Source: an uncultured Clostridia bacterium (GTDB taxonomy: Bacteria > Bacillota > Clostridia > Oscillospirales > CAG-272). Taken from it: a stretch of DNA of 42,501 nucleotides. This document shows, one piece after another, positions 32,496-40,151 of the stretch (its first letter is position 1; every line of letters begins with the position of its first letter). Made by a program: the position numbers and the translations under genes. A model generated the notes under the pieces. It was given only the letters and a program-made list of their open reading frames with translations, did no database searches and was not told the origin of the DNA. Where the stretch lies: assembly GCA_946410595.1 (NCBI GenBank), contig CAMKAU010000008.1:1-42501 (forward strand). The letters run 5' to 3'.

Positions 32496-33744
32496 ACGGA
32501 AGATCGTCGCTTTTCGGCCGGTTTGTCAGCCGGTAGAAACGCCCGATCGCCTCGATCGTTTTGTCGGTAACGGTCGGCTTGCCCTTTTGGCCGGCGGGCT
32601 TGTCGCGCAGGAGCTCGCGGTAGCGCGCGAGGGCGCGGTCCACGGCGTCCTCCCAGGAGAGGTAGAGGGTTTTCGCCGCGTTTTCCCCCGTCCGCTTCGC
32701 CAGCTCCGGGCGGCGGCAGACTTCAAGGAGCGCCTTTGTAAAGGAGGGAACGCTGTCCTCGGTGAGAAAGCCGTTTTCCCCGTCCGTGACGTTCTCGGCG
32801 GAGCTGCTGCCCCGGATCAGGACGCTGGCGGTCCGGCACGCCGCCGCCTCCTTGACGACGAGGGGGTTGTTATCGAAAACCGAGGGGAGCAGGAAGAGAT
32901 CGGCGCGGGTGTAAAACGCCTTGAGAAGCGCCCGGTCGCGGATCGCGCCGGTGAACACGCAGTCGCCGGCCAGCTCCAGGTCCTTTGCGTACGCGCGGAC
33001 CTCCCCGCAGTCGTCCCCGTCGCCGACGAAGATCATGGTAAAGGGCTCGCCCGCCCGCTTCAGTTCGGCAAGACTGTCAAGCACCGTCCGCAGACCCTTA
33101 TACCACAGCATCCGCCCGACAAAGAGGAAGACGGGCGCGCAGGCCTTGATCGGCCACGCGTCGTCCAGGCGGCGCAGCTCCGCTTCCGGGACGGGATCGG
33201 GGGTCAGATCCACGCCGTTTTCCATCACGCGATACTCGCCGGAAAAGCCGAGACTTTTGAGGTTTTCGCCCGCGCCGCGGTTGACCGCCCACACCTCGTC
33301 GCACGCTTCGATGCTGCGGATGATCTCGCGGATCGCGGATTCCTGCAGGAGCTTGCCTTTGAGGACGCGGCGGATATCCACGTCGAACTTGGTGTGGTAG
33401 GTAAAGACGATCGGCGCGCCGGTCAGCGAGCGCAGCTCGCGCGCGAGAAAGGTGGACGCCATCGGACAGTGGGAATGGATCAGCGCGGGGGAGAAGGCCT
33501 CCAGCCGCTGCATCGCGGCGGCGGAAAAGGGAAAGCCGGTCCGGTAGCCGAGGGTTTTTACGGTGTTGAAGCTGGGATACCGCACGACTTCAAAGGGATA
33601 GCCGTCGGTCACGCCGGGGTACGCCGGTGTCGCCACAACGGCGTTTCCGCCCCTCTCGACGATCACGCGGGCGTAGTTTTCCACGGTGTTGGAGACACCG
33701 TCGAACAGGGGAGGGAAGGAATCGTTCAAAAGACAGACGTTCAT
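32494..33744 (-). CDS. Glycosyltransferase family 4 protein
   Basis: A 416-residue GT-B retaining glycosyltransferase. The N-terminal acceptor domain has NDSFPPLFDGVSNTVENYA, IHSHCPMASTFLAREL and TYHTKFDVD, typical of the diacylglycerol or mannosyl transferase subgroup. The C-terminal donor domain has FVGRMLWYKGL, FVGDGDD and the conserved Glu motif in VFDNNPLVVKEAAAC. No membrane helix. The start at 33744 has AAGGAGT upstream and a promoter at 33789. It may glycosylate a lipid in the membrane leaflet or an envelope polymer; the sugar donor cannot be read from sequence. Confidence 0.9.
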   Translation of the reverse strand: MNVCLLNDSFPPLFDGVSNTVENYARVIVERGGNAVVATPAYPGVTDGYPFEVVRYPSFNTVKTLGYRTGFPFSAAAMQRLEAFSPALIHSHCPMASTFLARELRSLTGAPIVFTYHTKFDVDIRRVLKGKLLQESAIREIIRSIEACDEVWAVNRGAGENLKSLGFSGEYRVMENGVDLTPDPVPEAELRRLDDAWPIKACAPVFLFVGRMLWYKGLRTVLDSLAELKRAGEPFTMIFVGDGDDCGEVRAYAKDLELAGDCVFTGAIRDRALLKAFYTRADLFLLPSVFDNNPLVVKEAAACRTASVLIRGSSSAENVTDGENGFLTEDSVPSFTKALLEVCRRPELAKRTGENAAKTLYLSWEDAVDRALARYRELLRDKPAGQKGKPTVTDKTIEAIGRFYRLTNRPKSDDLP

Positions 33745-33788
33745 GTTACTCCTTATCAAAAAACGTTTCCGGAGAGGTTTACAACGCC

Positions 33789-33817
33789 ATTTTACCACGG
33801 CTCCCCGGGTTTTGCAA
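33789..33817 (-). promoter_or_regulatory. Promoter of the glycosyltransferase gene
   Basis: On the minus strand, TTGCAA (33812-33817), a 17-nt spacer and TAAAAT (33789-33794). Confidence 0.68.
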
Positions 33818-33821
33818 GACG

Positions 33822-33851
33822 AAAAAAGCGCCGCGCCTTTCGGCGCGGCGC
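33822..33851 (-). terminator. Terminator of the pyridoxal kinase gene
   Basis: Stem GCGCCGCGCC with GGCGCGGCGC around a GAAA tetraloop on the minus strand, then six T. Confidence 0.85.
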
Positions 33852-33858
33852 GGCGGTG

Positions 33859-34689
33859 TCAGGCAAGGACGGAGAAGAGATAGGGAAGCTCCGTTTCAAA
33901 CTTCGGGCCGTACCAGTGGTTTTCCTCCTTTGCGGTGGCAAGGATGCAGCGCACGGTGTAGTCGGCGGCGATCTTCGCCGCGCCGTAGCCGTCCCTGCCG
34001 CGCATCAGCGCGCCGACGAAGGCGGAAGCGTATACGTCCCCCGTTCCGTGGCAGCCGTTGGGGAGCAGCTCGTGCTCGTAATACCGGCTCTCTCCGTTTT
34101 CAAAGACGAAGACGCCGGTCTTGCCCGGCCGGTAGCCGATGCCGGTGAGGACGACGTTCTTTGCGCCGAGGGCGAGCAGCCCCTTTTTCAGCGCGTCGGT
34201 ATAGGCGGCGTCGTAGGCGGTCCTGTACGGCAGCCCGGTCAGAAAGGCGGCTTCCGTGACGTTCGGCAGAACGTAGTCGGCGGCGGCGCAGAGGGTCTTC
34301 ATCTCCCCGACGAACGCCTCGTCAAAGGCGGGGTAGAGCTTGCCGTTGTCCGCCATCGCGGGATCCACGATCACCCGTCCGCCCGGCGCCAGCGCGGTGG
34401 AAATCAGGTCTTTTACGCAGGCGATCTGCTCCGCGCTGCCGAGATAGCCGGTGTAGATCGCGTCAAAAAGGATCCCTTCCTTTTTCCAATGGGCGGCGAT
34501 CGCGGGGATATCCTCGGTCAGATCGCGGAAGGTATAGCCGGTAAAGCCGGCGGTGTGCGTGGAGAGCACGGCGGAGGGGAGGACGCAGGTCTCGATCCCG
34601 CAGGCGGAGAGGATCGGCAGCGCCACGGTCAGCGAGCATTGTCCCACGCAGGAAACGTCCTGCACGGTCAGGATCTTCGGATAAGCCAT
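33859..34689 (-). CDS. Pyridoxal/pyridoxamine kinase (PdxY/PdxK family)
   Basis: A 276-residue ribokinase-fold enzyme that phosphorylates B6 vitamers with ATP in the salvage pathway. The N-terminus ILTVQDVSCVGQCSLTVALPIL is characteristic, followed by LPSAVLSTHTAGF, the VDPAMADNGKLY strand, PNVTEAAFL and the catalytic anion-hole motif HGTGDVYASAFVG. The start at 34689 has AGAAGG upstream; the longer frame has no site. A promoter at 34721-34750 and a terminator at 33822-33851 make it monocistronic. PLP is the cofactor of alanine racemase encoded 1.5 kb away, though no co-regulation is visible. Confidence 0.92.
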   Translation of the reverse strand: MAYPKILTVQDVSCVGQCSLTVALPILSACGIETCVLPSAVLSTHTAGFTGYTFRDLTEDIPAIAAHWKKEGILFDAIYTGYLGSAEQIACVKDLISTALAPGGRVIVDPAMADNGKLYPAFDEAFVGEMKTLCAAADYVLPNVTEAAFLTGLPYRTAYDAAYTDALKKGLLALGAKNVVLTGIGYRPGKTGVFVFENGESRYYEHELLPNGCHGTGDVYASAFVGALMRGRDGYGAAKIAADYTVRCILATAKEENHWYGPKFETELPYLFSVLA

Positions 34690-34720
34690 AGAAAACACCT
34701 TCTTCGTTTTGGTTAGTAAC

Positions 34721-34750
34721 ATTATACACGACCGTTCGACCTGATGTAAA
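34721..34750 (-). promoter_or_regulatory. Promoter of the pyridoxal kinase gene
   Basis: On the minus strand, TTTACA (34745-34750), an 18-nt spacer and TATAAT (34721-34726). Confidence 0.65.
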
Positions 34751-34795
34751 TAGTCAGAATAAACAAAAAAACACGACCGGATGGACGGTAGGAAG

Positions 34796-34820
34796 AAAAC
34801 CGGACGGACCGTCCGGTTTT
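34796..34820 (-). terminator. Hairpin terminator of the YgjP-like gene
   Basis: AAAACCGGACG (34796-34806) with CGTCCGGTTTT (34810-34820). One arm touches the stop codon of the gene on the minus strand. Confidence 0.75.
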
Positions 34821-35509
34821 CAGCCGGCGCCGCGCCCCAATTCCCGCCGCAAAAGCTGCCAGTCCGGCAGAAAGGCGGTGAGAAACGCCCGGAAGTTTTC
34901 CCCGTGGTCGGGATAGCGGAGATGCGCCAGCTCGTGCAGGATCACGTAGGAGAGGAGCCGGTCCGGCTCCCGCGAGAGGGAAAGGGAAAGGCGGATCTGC
35001 CCGCTGCCGACCGTGCAGGAGCCCCAGCGGGAGCTCATTTGCCGGATCGAAACGCCGCTTGCCCGCAGGCCGGTTTTTTCTTCCCAGAAGGCAAAAAGCG
35101 GCTCTGCCCGCGCGGCGAGCCGCGCCGCGAGCGCGCGCTCCAGCGCCGCCTCCGCGTCCCCGCGGTAAAGGAGCGCCGCCCCCTCCTCCGTGACGGTCAG
35201 CAGGGTCTTTTTCCCCGGCCGCGCCGCAAACGGGAGCCGCCGCCCCTCCAGGATGATCTCTCCGCAATCAAAGGGGGAGAGGGAGGCGGCGGGCGGGATC
35301 GCCGCTCTTTTTTCGCGGATCCAGCCCTCTTTTGAGAGAAGAAAGCGTTCCGCCGCCGCGCGGCTTGCCCCGGCCGGCGCCGTGGCGAGGACGGAGCCGT
35401 CCCCGCGGATCCGGACGCGGAAGTTCCGCGTCCCCGTTTTCCATTCGACCGGAACGGCGATCTCCCCGAGCGGGACCGTTTCCCGCCGGACGGTTTGACA
35501 GCGAGCCAT
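34820..35509 (-). CDS. YgjP/SprT-like zinc metallopeptidase (M48-related)
   Basis: A 229-residue protein of the YgjP (DUF45) family. The C-terminal third has MSSRWGSC, the family signature, and the zinc-binding HELAHLRYPDHGENF, with two His from HExxH and the third in the DHG segment. The N-terminal half is beta-rich. Intracellular, without signal peptide. The substrate is not established in the family. The start at 35509 has GGAGG 4 nt upstream. It follows a strong terminator by only a few bases, with no promoter space, so expression probably depends on read-through from the YegP-like gene. Confidence 0.88.
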   Translation of the reverse strand: MARCQTVRRETVPLGEIAVPVEWKTGTRNFRVRIRGDGSVLATAPAGASRAAAERFLLSKEGWIREKRAAIPPAASLSPFDCGEIILEGRRLPFAARPGKKTLLTVTEEGAALLYRGDAEAALERALAARLAARAEPLFAFWEEKTGLRASGVSIRQMSSRWGSCTVGSGQIRLSLSLSREPDRLLSYVILHELAHLRYPDHGENFRAFLTAFLPDWQLLRRELGRGAG

Positions 35510-35518
35510 AAAACCTCC

Positions 35519-35550
35519 GAAAAAAAGCGCCTGCCGGATCGGCAGGCGCT
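35519..35550 (-). terminator. Terminator after the YegP-like gene
   Basis: On the minus strand: AGCGCCTGCCG, ATC loop, CGGCAGGCGCT, then seven T running into the GGAGG of the next gene. Confidence 0.85.
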
Positions 35551-35561
35551 TTGCGATTGCG

Positions 35562-35933
35562 TCAGTCTTCCTTGACGGTGGCGGCGTCCGGCGCGTTCTT
35601 TTTCACGCTGGCGATGCCGTTGAGGCAGCTCGCCTTGGTCTTGTAGCCCTCGGAGGTCGCGATGACTTCGCCGTTTCTCGCTTTCAGACGGAAACGGAAC
35701 TCGCCCGCCTTGTCGGCGTAGACTTCGAACTTCGGATTTTTGACGGCGGCGTAATTCTCGACGGTCTGATCCTCGATCTCGCCGACGCAGTTTTTCTTCA
35801 CGCTCTCGATGCCGTTGAGGCAGGAGGCCTCGGCGTTATAGAGCTCGGAGGTGGCGATCACTTCGCCGTTGCCGGCCTTCAGGTTGAAATTGAACTTTCC
35901 GGATTTGGTCTGCTTATAAACGAACTTTCCCAT
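35562..35933 (-). CDS. YegP-like DUF1508 protein, two tandem domains
   Basis: A 123-residue protein made of two DUF1508 units (about 1-48 and 66-112). Both carry NGEVIATSE followed by ASCLNGI(E/A)SVKKN, a near-perfect internal repeat. The family is small, soluble and beta-alpha folded, with a proposed but unproven protective role. The start at 35933 has AGGA upstream and a full consensus promoter at 35988. The same promoter probably supplies low-level read-through to the metallopeptidase gene. Confidence 0.93.
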   Translation of the reverse strand: MGKFVYKQTKSGKFNFNLKAGNGEVIATSELYNAEASCLNGIESVKKNCVGEIEDQTVENYAAVKNPKFEVYADKAGEFRFRLKARNGEVIATSEGYKTKASCLNGIASVKKNAPDAATVKED

Positions 35934-35987
35934 GATTTTTCCTCCCAATCTTTTTGACGAATGCTCTCGAAAAGCATTTCTGTTCCG

Positions 35988-36016
35988 ATTATAGCATATA
36001 AAAAAACAGGTTGCAA
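35988..36016 (-). promoter_or_regulatory. Promoter of the YegP-like gene
   Basis: On the minus strand, TTGCAA (36011-36016), a 17-nt spacer and TATAAT (35988-35993). Confidence 0.8.
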
Positions 36017-36083
36017 GAGAAAAGCGACAAAAAAACAGGGCGGGCGACGGATTTTTTGCGGTTTTTTTCGCCCGTCCGGGTGG

Positions 36084-36112
36084 TTGACTTGCGGAAGGGA
36101 AAGTGTTATAAT
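36084..36112 (+). promoter_or_regulatory. Promoter of the alr-murI-aspS operon
   Basis: TTGACT (36084-36089), a 17-nt spacer and TATAAT (36107-36112), 43 nt before the alr start. Confidence 0.85.
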
Positions 36113-36155
36113 AATATGACTTTACCCGATGATCCCGAAGAAGAAAGGGGTCCCT

Positions 36156-37370
36156 ATGGAACAAAACGACGTTTTTTCTCTCCGCCGCCGTACCTGGGCG
36201 GAGATCGATCTCGACGCGGCGCGGGAAAACTACCGCGCCGTGCGGGAGGCCGTTCCCGCAAAAACGGGCGTTTGCTGCGTGATCAAGGCGAACGCCTACG
36301 GCCACGGCGCCGTCCGTCTCGGCCGGCTCTATGAGGAGCTCGGCGCGTCCTTCCTCGCCGTCTCGAACGCGGAGGAGGCGCTGCAGCTCCGGCGGGCGGG
36401 CATTTCGCTCCCCGTGCTGATCCTCGGCTACACGCCGGAGAGCTGCGCTCCTGCGCTCGCGCGGGAGGGGATCCGGCAGTGCGTCTATTCTCTCGCGTAC
36501 GGTCGGGCGCTCGCGGACGCCGCGGAGGCGGCGGGCGTTACCGTGAAGATCCATCTCAAGCTGGATACCGGCATGGGGCGGATCGGGTTTCTCTGCCGGT
36601 CGCGGGACACGGCGGAGCTGGAGGAAGCGGCGGGGCTCTGCCGCCGGAAGGGGCTTGACCCCGAGGGCGTTTTTACGCATTTCGCCGCCGCCGACGAGGG
36701 AGAAAACGGAGAGGCCTACACCCGCCGGCAGTTTGAAAACTTCCTTTTCGGCGTCGATACGCTCGCCTCGCTCGGCGTTTCCTTCCGCATCCGCCACTGC
36801 GCGAACAGCGCGGCGATCTTCGATTATCCCGACCTGCGCCTCGATATGGTCCGCGCCGGGGTGGTCCTCTACGGCCTGCGCCCCTCCTCCGAGGTGGCGC
36901 ACTGCCCGCCGCTGCGCCCGGTGATGACCGTTTTCTCGGTCGTCTCCCATCTTAAAACGCTCCGCCCCGGCGAGTCGGTCAGCTACGGCAGGATCTATAC
37001 CGCCCCGCGCGAGATGCGCGTCGCCACCGTGCCGGTCGGATACGCCGACGGGTTCTGGCGTTCAAACGGCGCCGCCGCCCGTCTGCGCGTCGGCGGGCGC
37101 CTCGCGCCGATCGTCGGCAGGGTCTGCATGGACCAGCTGATGATCGACGTAACGGAGATCCCCTGCGAAGTCGGCGACACGGTCGAGATCTTCGGCGCCG
37201 GAGAGCCCTGCACCGCGGAAACGCTGGCAAAGGAAAACGGCACCATCGCCTACGAGATCGTCTGCGCCCTCGGCGAGCGGGTCCCCCGCGCCTATCTGCG
37301 CGGCGGGAAGATCATCGGCTGGAACGATATGATTTACAGCGCCGATCTGGAGAAAGAGGAAACGGTATGA
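36156..37370 (+). CDS. alr: Alanine racemase
   Basis: A 404-residue PLP enzyme that makes D-alanine for peptidoglycan. The PLP lysine is K44 in VIKANAYGHG. The barrel continues with LKLDTGMGRIGF and THFAAADEGE; the C-terminal beta domain has SVSYGRIY with the second catalytic tyrosine, PVGYADGFWR and GRVCMDQLMIDVT. ATG 36156 with AAAGGGG upstream is chosen over ATG 36129, which has no site. The stop overlaps the murI start (ATGA), so both wall racemases are made together. Confidence 0.96.
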   Translation: MEQNDVFSLRRRTWAEIDLDAARENYRAVREAVPAKTGVCCVIKANAYGHGAVRLGRLYEELGASFLAVSNAEEALQLRRAGISLPVLILGYTPESCAPALAREGIRQCVYSLAYGRALADAAEAAGVTVKIHLKLDTGMGRIGFLCRSRDTAELEEAAGLCRRKGLDPEGVFTHFAAADEGENGEAYTRRQFENFLFGVDTLASLGVSFRIRHCANSAAIFDYPDLRLDMVRAGVVLYGLRPSSEVAHCPPLRPVMTVFSVVSHLKTLRPGESVSYGRIYTAPREMRVATVPVGYADGFWRSNGAAARLRVGGRLAPIVGRVCMDQLMIDVTEIPCEVGDTVEIFGAGEPCTAETLAKENGTIAYEIVCALGERVPRAYLRGGKIIGWNDMIYSADLEKEETV

Positions 37371-38161
37371 AGACCCTCGGGATCTTTGACAGCGGCGTCG
37401 GCGGGCTGACCGTTCTGCGCGAGATCGCCGCCCGCGGCAGCGCCTACGACCGCATCGTTTACTTCGGCGATACCGGGCGCGTCCCGTACGGAACGCGCTC
37501 CCGGGAAACGATCGTCCGCTATTCCCGGCAGGACGTGCGCTTTCTGCTTTCCCGCGGGGCGGACGAGATCATCGTCGCCTGCGGCACGGCGAGCGCAAAC
37601 GCCCTCGACGATCTGAAGGCGTCCTTCTCCCTGCCGATCACCGGCGTGATCGACGTGTCCGCCGAGGCGGCGGCCGCCGCCACGAAGAACGGGAAGATCG
37701 GCGTCATCGGCACCGCCGCCACGATCAAAAGCGGCGTGTACCCCCGCAAGCTGAAAGCCCTTTCCCCCTCGGCCGAGGTCTTCGGGCAGGCGTGCCCCCT
37801 TTTCGTCCCCCTCGCGGAATACGGCTTTGCAAAGCCGGATAACGAGATCGCGCGCCTGACCTGCGCCCACTACCTCGCGGAGCTGAAGGAGAAGGGGATC
37901 GACACCCTGATCCTCGGCTGTACGCATTTTCCGCTGTTTGCGGAGCTGATCGGAGAGTACCTCGGGCCCGGGGTCCGGCTGATCAACAGCGGCGCCGAGC
38001 TGGCGCGCCGCCTCTCCGCGGGAGGCAGTAAGACCCCCGTCCCGGAGTTTTACGTCAGCGACGATCCCGCCGGTTTCTGCGCGGACGCGGCGATCTTCCT
38101 CGGCTCGGACAGCCCCGTTTCCGCTTCTCTCACGGATATCGCCGCCTACCCGGCGGATTAA
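37367..38161 (+). CDS. murI: Glutamate racemase
   Basis: A 264-residue cofactor-independent racemase giving D-glutamate for peptidoglycan. The N-terminal FDSGVGGLTV supplies D8 and S9. The two catalytic cysteines are C72 in VACGTASA and C185 in GCTHFPL. The usual ACNTASA reads ACGTASA here, an Asn to Gly change next to the catalytic cysteine that does not remove a catalytic residue. It overlaps alr by 4 bp (ATGA) and is followed 30 bp later by aspS in the same direction. Confidence 0.94.
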   Translation: MKTLGIFDSGVGGLTVLREIAARGSAYDRIVYFGDTGRVPYGTRSRETIVRYSRQDVRFLLSRGADEIIVACGTASANALDDLKASFSLPITGVIDVSAEAAAAATKNGKIGVIGTAATIKSGVYPRKLKALSPSAEVFGQACPLFVPLAEYGFAKPDNEIARLTCAHYLAELKEKGIDTLILGCTHFPLFAELIGEYLGPGVRLINSGAELARRLSAGGSKTPVPEFYVSDDPAGFCADAAIFLGSDSPVSASLTDIAAYPAD

Positions 38162-38191
38162 AAAGAAAAACTGAAAAAAGAGGATAGAAAA

Positions 38192-39481
38192 ATGAACAGA
38201 ACGTATATCTCCGAGGTCAGACCGGGCGAACAGGTCCGGATCTCCGGCTTTGTCGAAAACCTCCGCAACAAGCGCACGATGGCGTTTCTTGTGGTCAAGG
38301 ACATCACGGGCCGGATGCAGGTCACGCTGGAAAAGGAAAAATACCCCGACCTCGCCGCCGCGGTGGACACGCTGACGATCCATTCGGTGATCAGCGTGGA
38401 GGGCGAGGCGGTCGCAAACGAGTACGTCAAGCTCGGCGGCGTCGAGATCCTGCCGTCGGCGATCTTCGTCGAGTCGGTCGCGGACGCGCTCCCGATCAAG
38501 GACGACAGCGAGATCGACTCCCGCATGGACTTCCGCTGGATCGATCTGCGCCGGGACTGCAACCGGCTGATGATCCGCGCCCAGACGGTCTTTACCGCCG
38601 CCCTGCGCGAGTACCTGCTCGCGCGCCGCTTTGTGGAGATCCACACCCCCAAGCTGATCGGCGCGGCGAGCGAGTCCGGCTCCGACGTGTTCGAGGTCAA
38701 GTATTTCGATACCAAGGCCTATCTCGCCCAGTCCCCGCAGTTCTATAAACAGATGGCGATGGCGGCGGGTCTGGACCGCATCTTCGAGAGCGGCCCCGTC
38801 TTCCGCGCGGAAAAATCCTATACCAACAAGCACGCGACCGAGTTTACCGGTTTTGATCTGGAGTTCAGCTACGTTTATTCCGCCGAGGAGGTCATGCGCC
38901 TCGAGGAGGAGCTGCTCGCCTACGCGATCGGCAAGGTAAAGGACGCCTGCGGCGAGGAGATCCTCTCCGTCTTCGGGCGCGAGGTGATCGTCCCCTCCGT
39001 CCCCTTCCCGCGGATGAAGCTCGCGGACGTTTACCGTGAGCTCGAGGAGCGCTACGGCTACAAGGTCGCGGACGAGGTCAAGGGAGACCTCACCACGGAC
39101 GCCGAGCACCTCTGCGAAAAACTGGCGAAGGACAAGTTCGGCAGCGAGTTCCTCTTTATCACCGATTACAGCGCGGCGGAACGCGCCTTCTACCACATGC
39201 GGGACGAAAACGGCGTTCCGATGGGCTACGACCTGATCTGGCGCGGCTGCGAGATCACCACCGGCGCGGTCCGCGAGCACCGCTACGAAGTGCTGAAAAA
39301 ACAGGCGGAGGAAAAAGGGCTCGGACGCGACGTGGCGTTCTATCTGCAGTTTTTCCGGTACGGCTGCCCGCCGCACGGCGGCTTCGGCCTGGGGATCGAC
39401 CGGATCACGATGCTCTTTCTCGGCCTCTCGATCAAGGAAGCGGAGTTCCTCTTCCGCGGCCCGAACCGCCTTACCCCGTAA
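38192..39481 (+). CDS. aspS: Aspartyl-tRNA synthetase, archaeal/eukaryal type
   Basis: A 429-residue class II synthetase that charges tRNA with aspartate. It lacks the large GAD insertion of the bacterial type (about 590 residues) and matches the short archaeal form. An OB-fold anticodon domain is followed by motif 1, motif 2 (FRAEKSYTNKH), the AQSPQFYKQ block and motif 3 (GFGLGIDRITMLFL), ending in RGPNRLTP. Many bacterial versions of this type are non-discriminating and also charge tRNA-Asn for the amidotransferase route. The residue equivalent to the archaeal Trp/His discriminator seems to be Glu by my hand alignment, so its specificity is open. Last gene of the alr operon, with AAAGAGG upstream. 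Confidence 0.92.
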   Translation: MNRTYISEVRPGEQVRISGFVENLRNKRTMAFLVVKDITGRMQVTLEKEKYPDLAAAVDTLTIHSVISVEGEAVANEYVKLGGVEILPSAIFVESVADALPIKDDSEIDSRMDFRWIDLRRDCNRLMIRAQTVFTAALREYLLARRFVEIHTPKLIGAASESGSDVFEVKYFDTKAYLAQSPQFYKQMAMAAGLDRIFESGPVFRAEKSYTNKHATEFTGFDLEFSYVYSAEEVMRLEEELLAYAIGKVKDACGEEILSVFGREVIVPSVPFPRMKLADVYRELEERYGYKVADEVKGDLTTDAEHLCEKLAKDKFGSEFLFITDYSAAERAFYHMRDENGVPMGYDLIWRGCEITTGAVREHRYEVLKKQAEEKGLGRDVAFYLQFFRYGCPPHGGFGLGIDRITMLFLGLSIKEAEFLFRGPNRLTP

Positions 39482-39483
39482 CA

Positions 39484-39514
39484 AAAAAACCGGCTGCGCC
39501 GCAGCCGGTTTTTT
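39484..39514. terminator. Terminator after aspS
   Basis: A-run, ACCGGCTGC, GCC loop, GCAGCCGGT, then T-run. Confidence 0.9.
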
Positions 39515-39537
39515 GTCCCGGAAAACTTTTTTGAAAA

Positions 39538-39584
39538 TTTTTTCGGATTTCTGACCAATTTCCCCGAAAAAAAGTGTTAGATAG
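39538..39584 (+). promoter_or_regulatory. Upstream block of the second sigma operon
   Basis: TTTTTTCGGA (39538-39547), TTTCCCCG (39559-39566) and TTAGATAG (39577-39584), the same order as at 4060-4107 ahead of the first sigma gene. No clear sigma-A promoter is seen, in line with self-recognition by the encoded sigma factor. Confidence 0.5.
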
Positions 39585-39605
39585 AACAGGAGGGGAAAAG
39601 AACCT

Positions 39606-40151
39606 ATGTTTCTGTTCTTCGTTTTCACAACGGAACAAGAAGACGGCCCGGAGGAGCCGACCGTCCTCGCGCAGATCTACCGGCTCCACCGGGGCCGGAT
39701 GTACCGCTACGCCCTCGGCGTGCTGAAAAACGAAAGCGACGCGGAGGACGCGGTGCAGGATGCGTTCCTTGCGCTCTTCCGCTATCGTCCGGACTTTGCC
39801 GATCCGAACGCGGGAAAAACGCTCGGCTATCTGCAAAAATGCGTCCGCTCCGCCTGCATCCGCCAGCTGCAAAAGCGCCGGCGCGCCCCGGCGACCCTCC
39901 CCCTCGACGAGTGCTCGGCTTCGGCGGTGACGGAGGAGGAGGCGTTTTCCGGCGCGTACGACGCGATCCGGCAGGCAATCCTCTCCCTGCCGGCGATCTA
40001 CCGGGACCCGATGGCGCTCTACTGCCTCTACGAGGAGCCGCCCGGGCGGATCGCCGCCCTGCTCGGGCTCAACGAGCAGATGGTCCGCACGCGCATCCGG
40101 CGGGGCCGCGCACTTCTGCAAAAAACGCTGAAAAAGGAGACTTGGCAATGA
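39606..40151 (+). CDS. ECF-type RNA polymerase sigma factor (copy 2)
   Basis: A 181-residue ECF sigma factor. Region 2 has MYRYALGVLKNESDAEDAVQDAFLALF; region 4 has LPAIYRDPMALYCLYEE and a helix-turn-helix (RIAALLGLNEQMVRTRIRRGRALL, about residues 150-173). AGGAGGGG lies about 12 nt before ATG 39606. The stop overlaps the anti-sigma start (ATGA). It is related to, but clearly diverged from, the sigma at 4130; the recognition helices differ, so the two may have different targets, although their upstream blocks are alike. Confidence 0.88.
   Translation: MFLFFVFTTEQEDGPEEPTVLAQIYRLHRGRMYRYALGVLKNESDAEDAVQDAFLALFRYRPDFADPNAGKTLGYLQKCVRSACIRQLQKRRRAPATLPLDECSASAVTEEEAFSGAYDAIRQAILSLPAIYRDPMALYCLYEEPPGRIAALLGLNEQMVRTRIRRGRALLQKTLKKETWQ

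Noticed and set aside
37334..39628. 764-codon minus-strand frame over murI and aspS
   Set aside because: Antisense shadow; both plus-strand genes are full-length and conserved.
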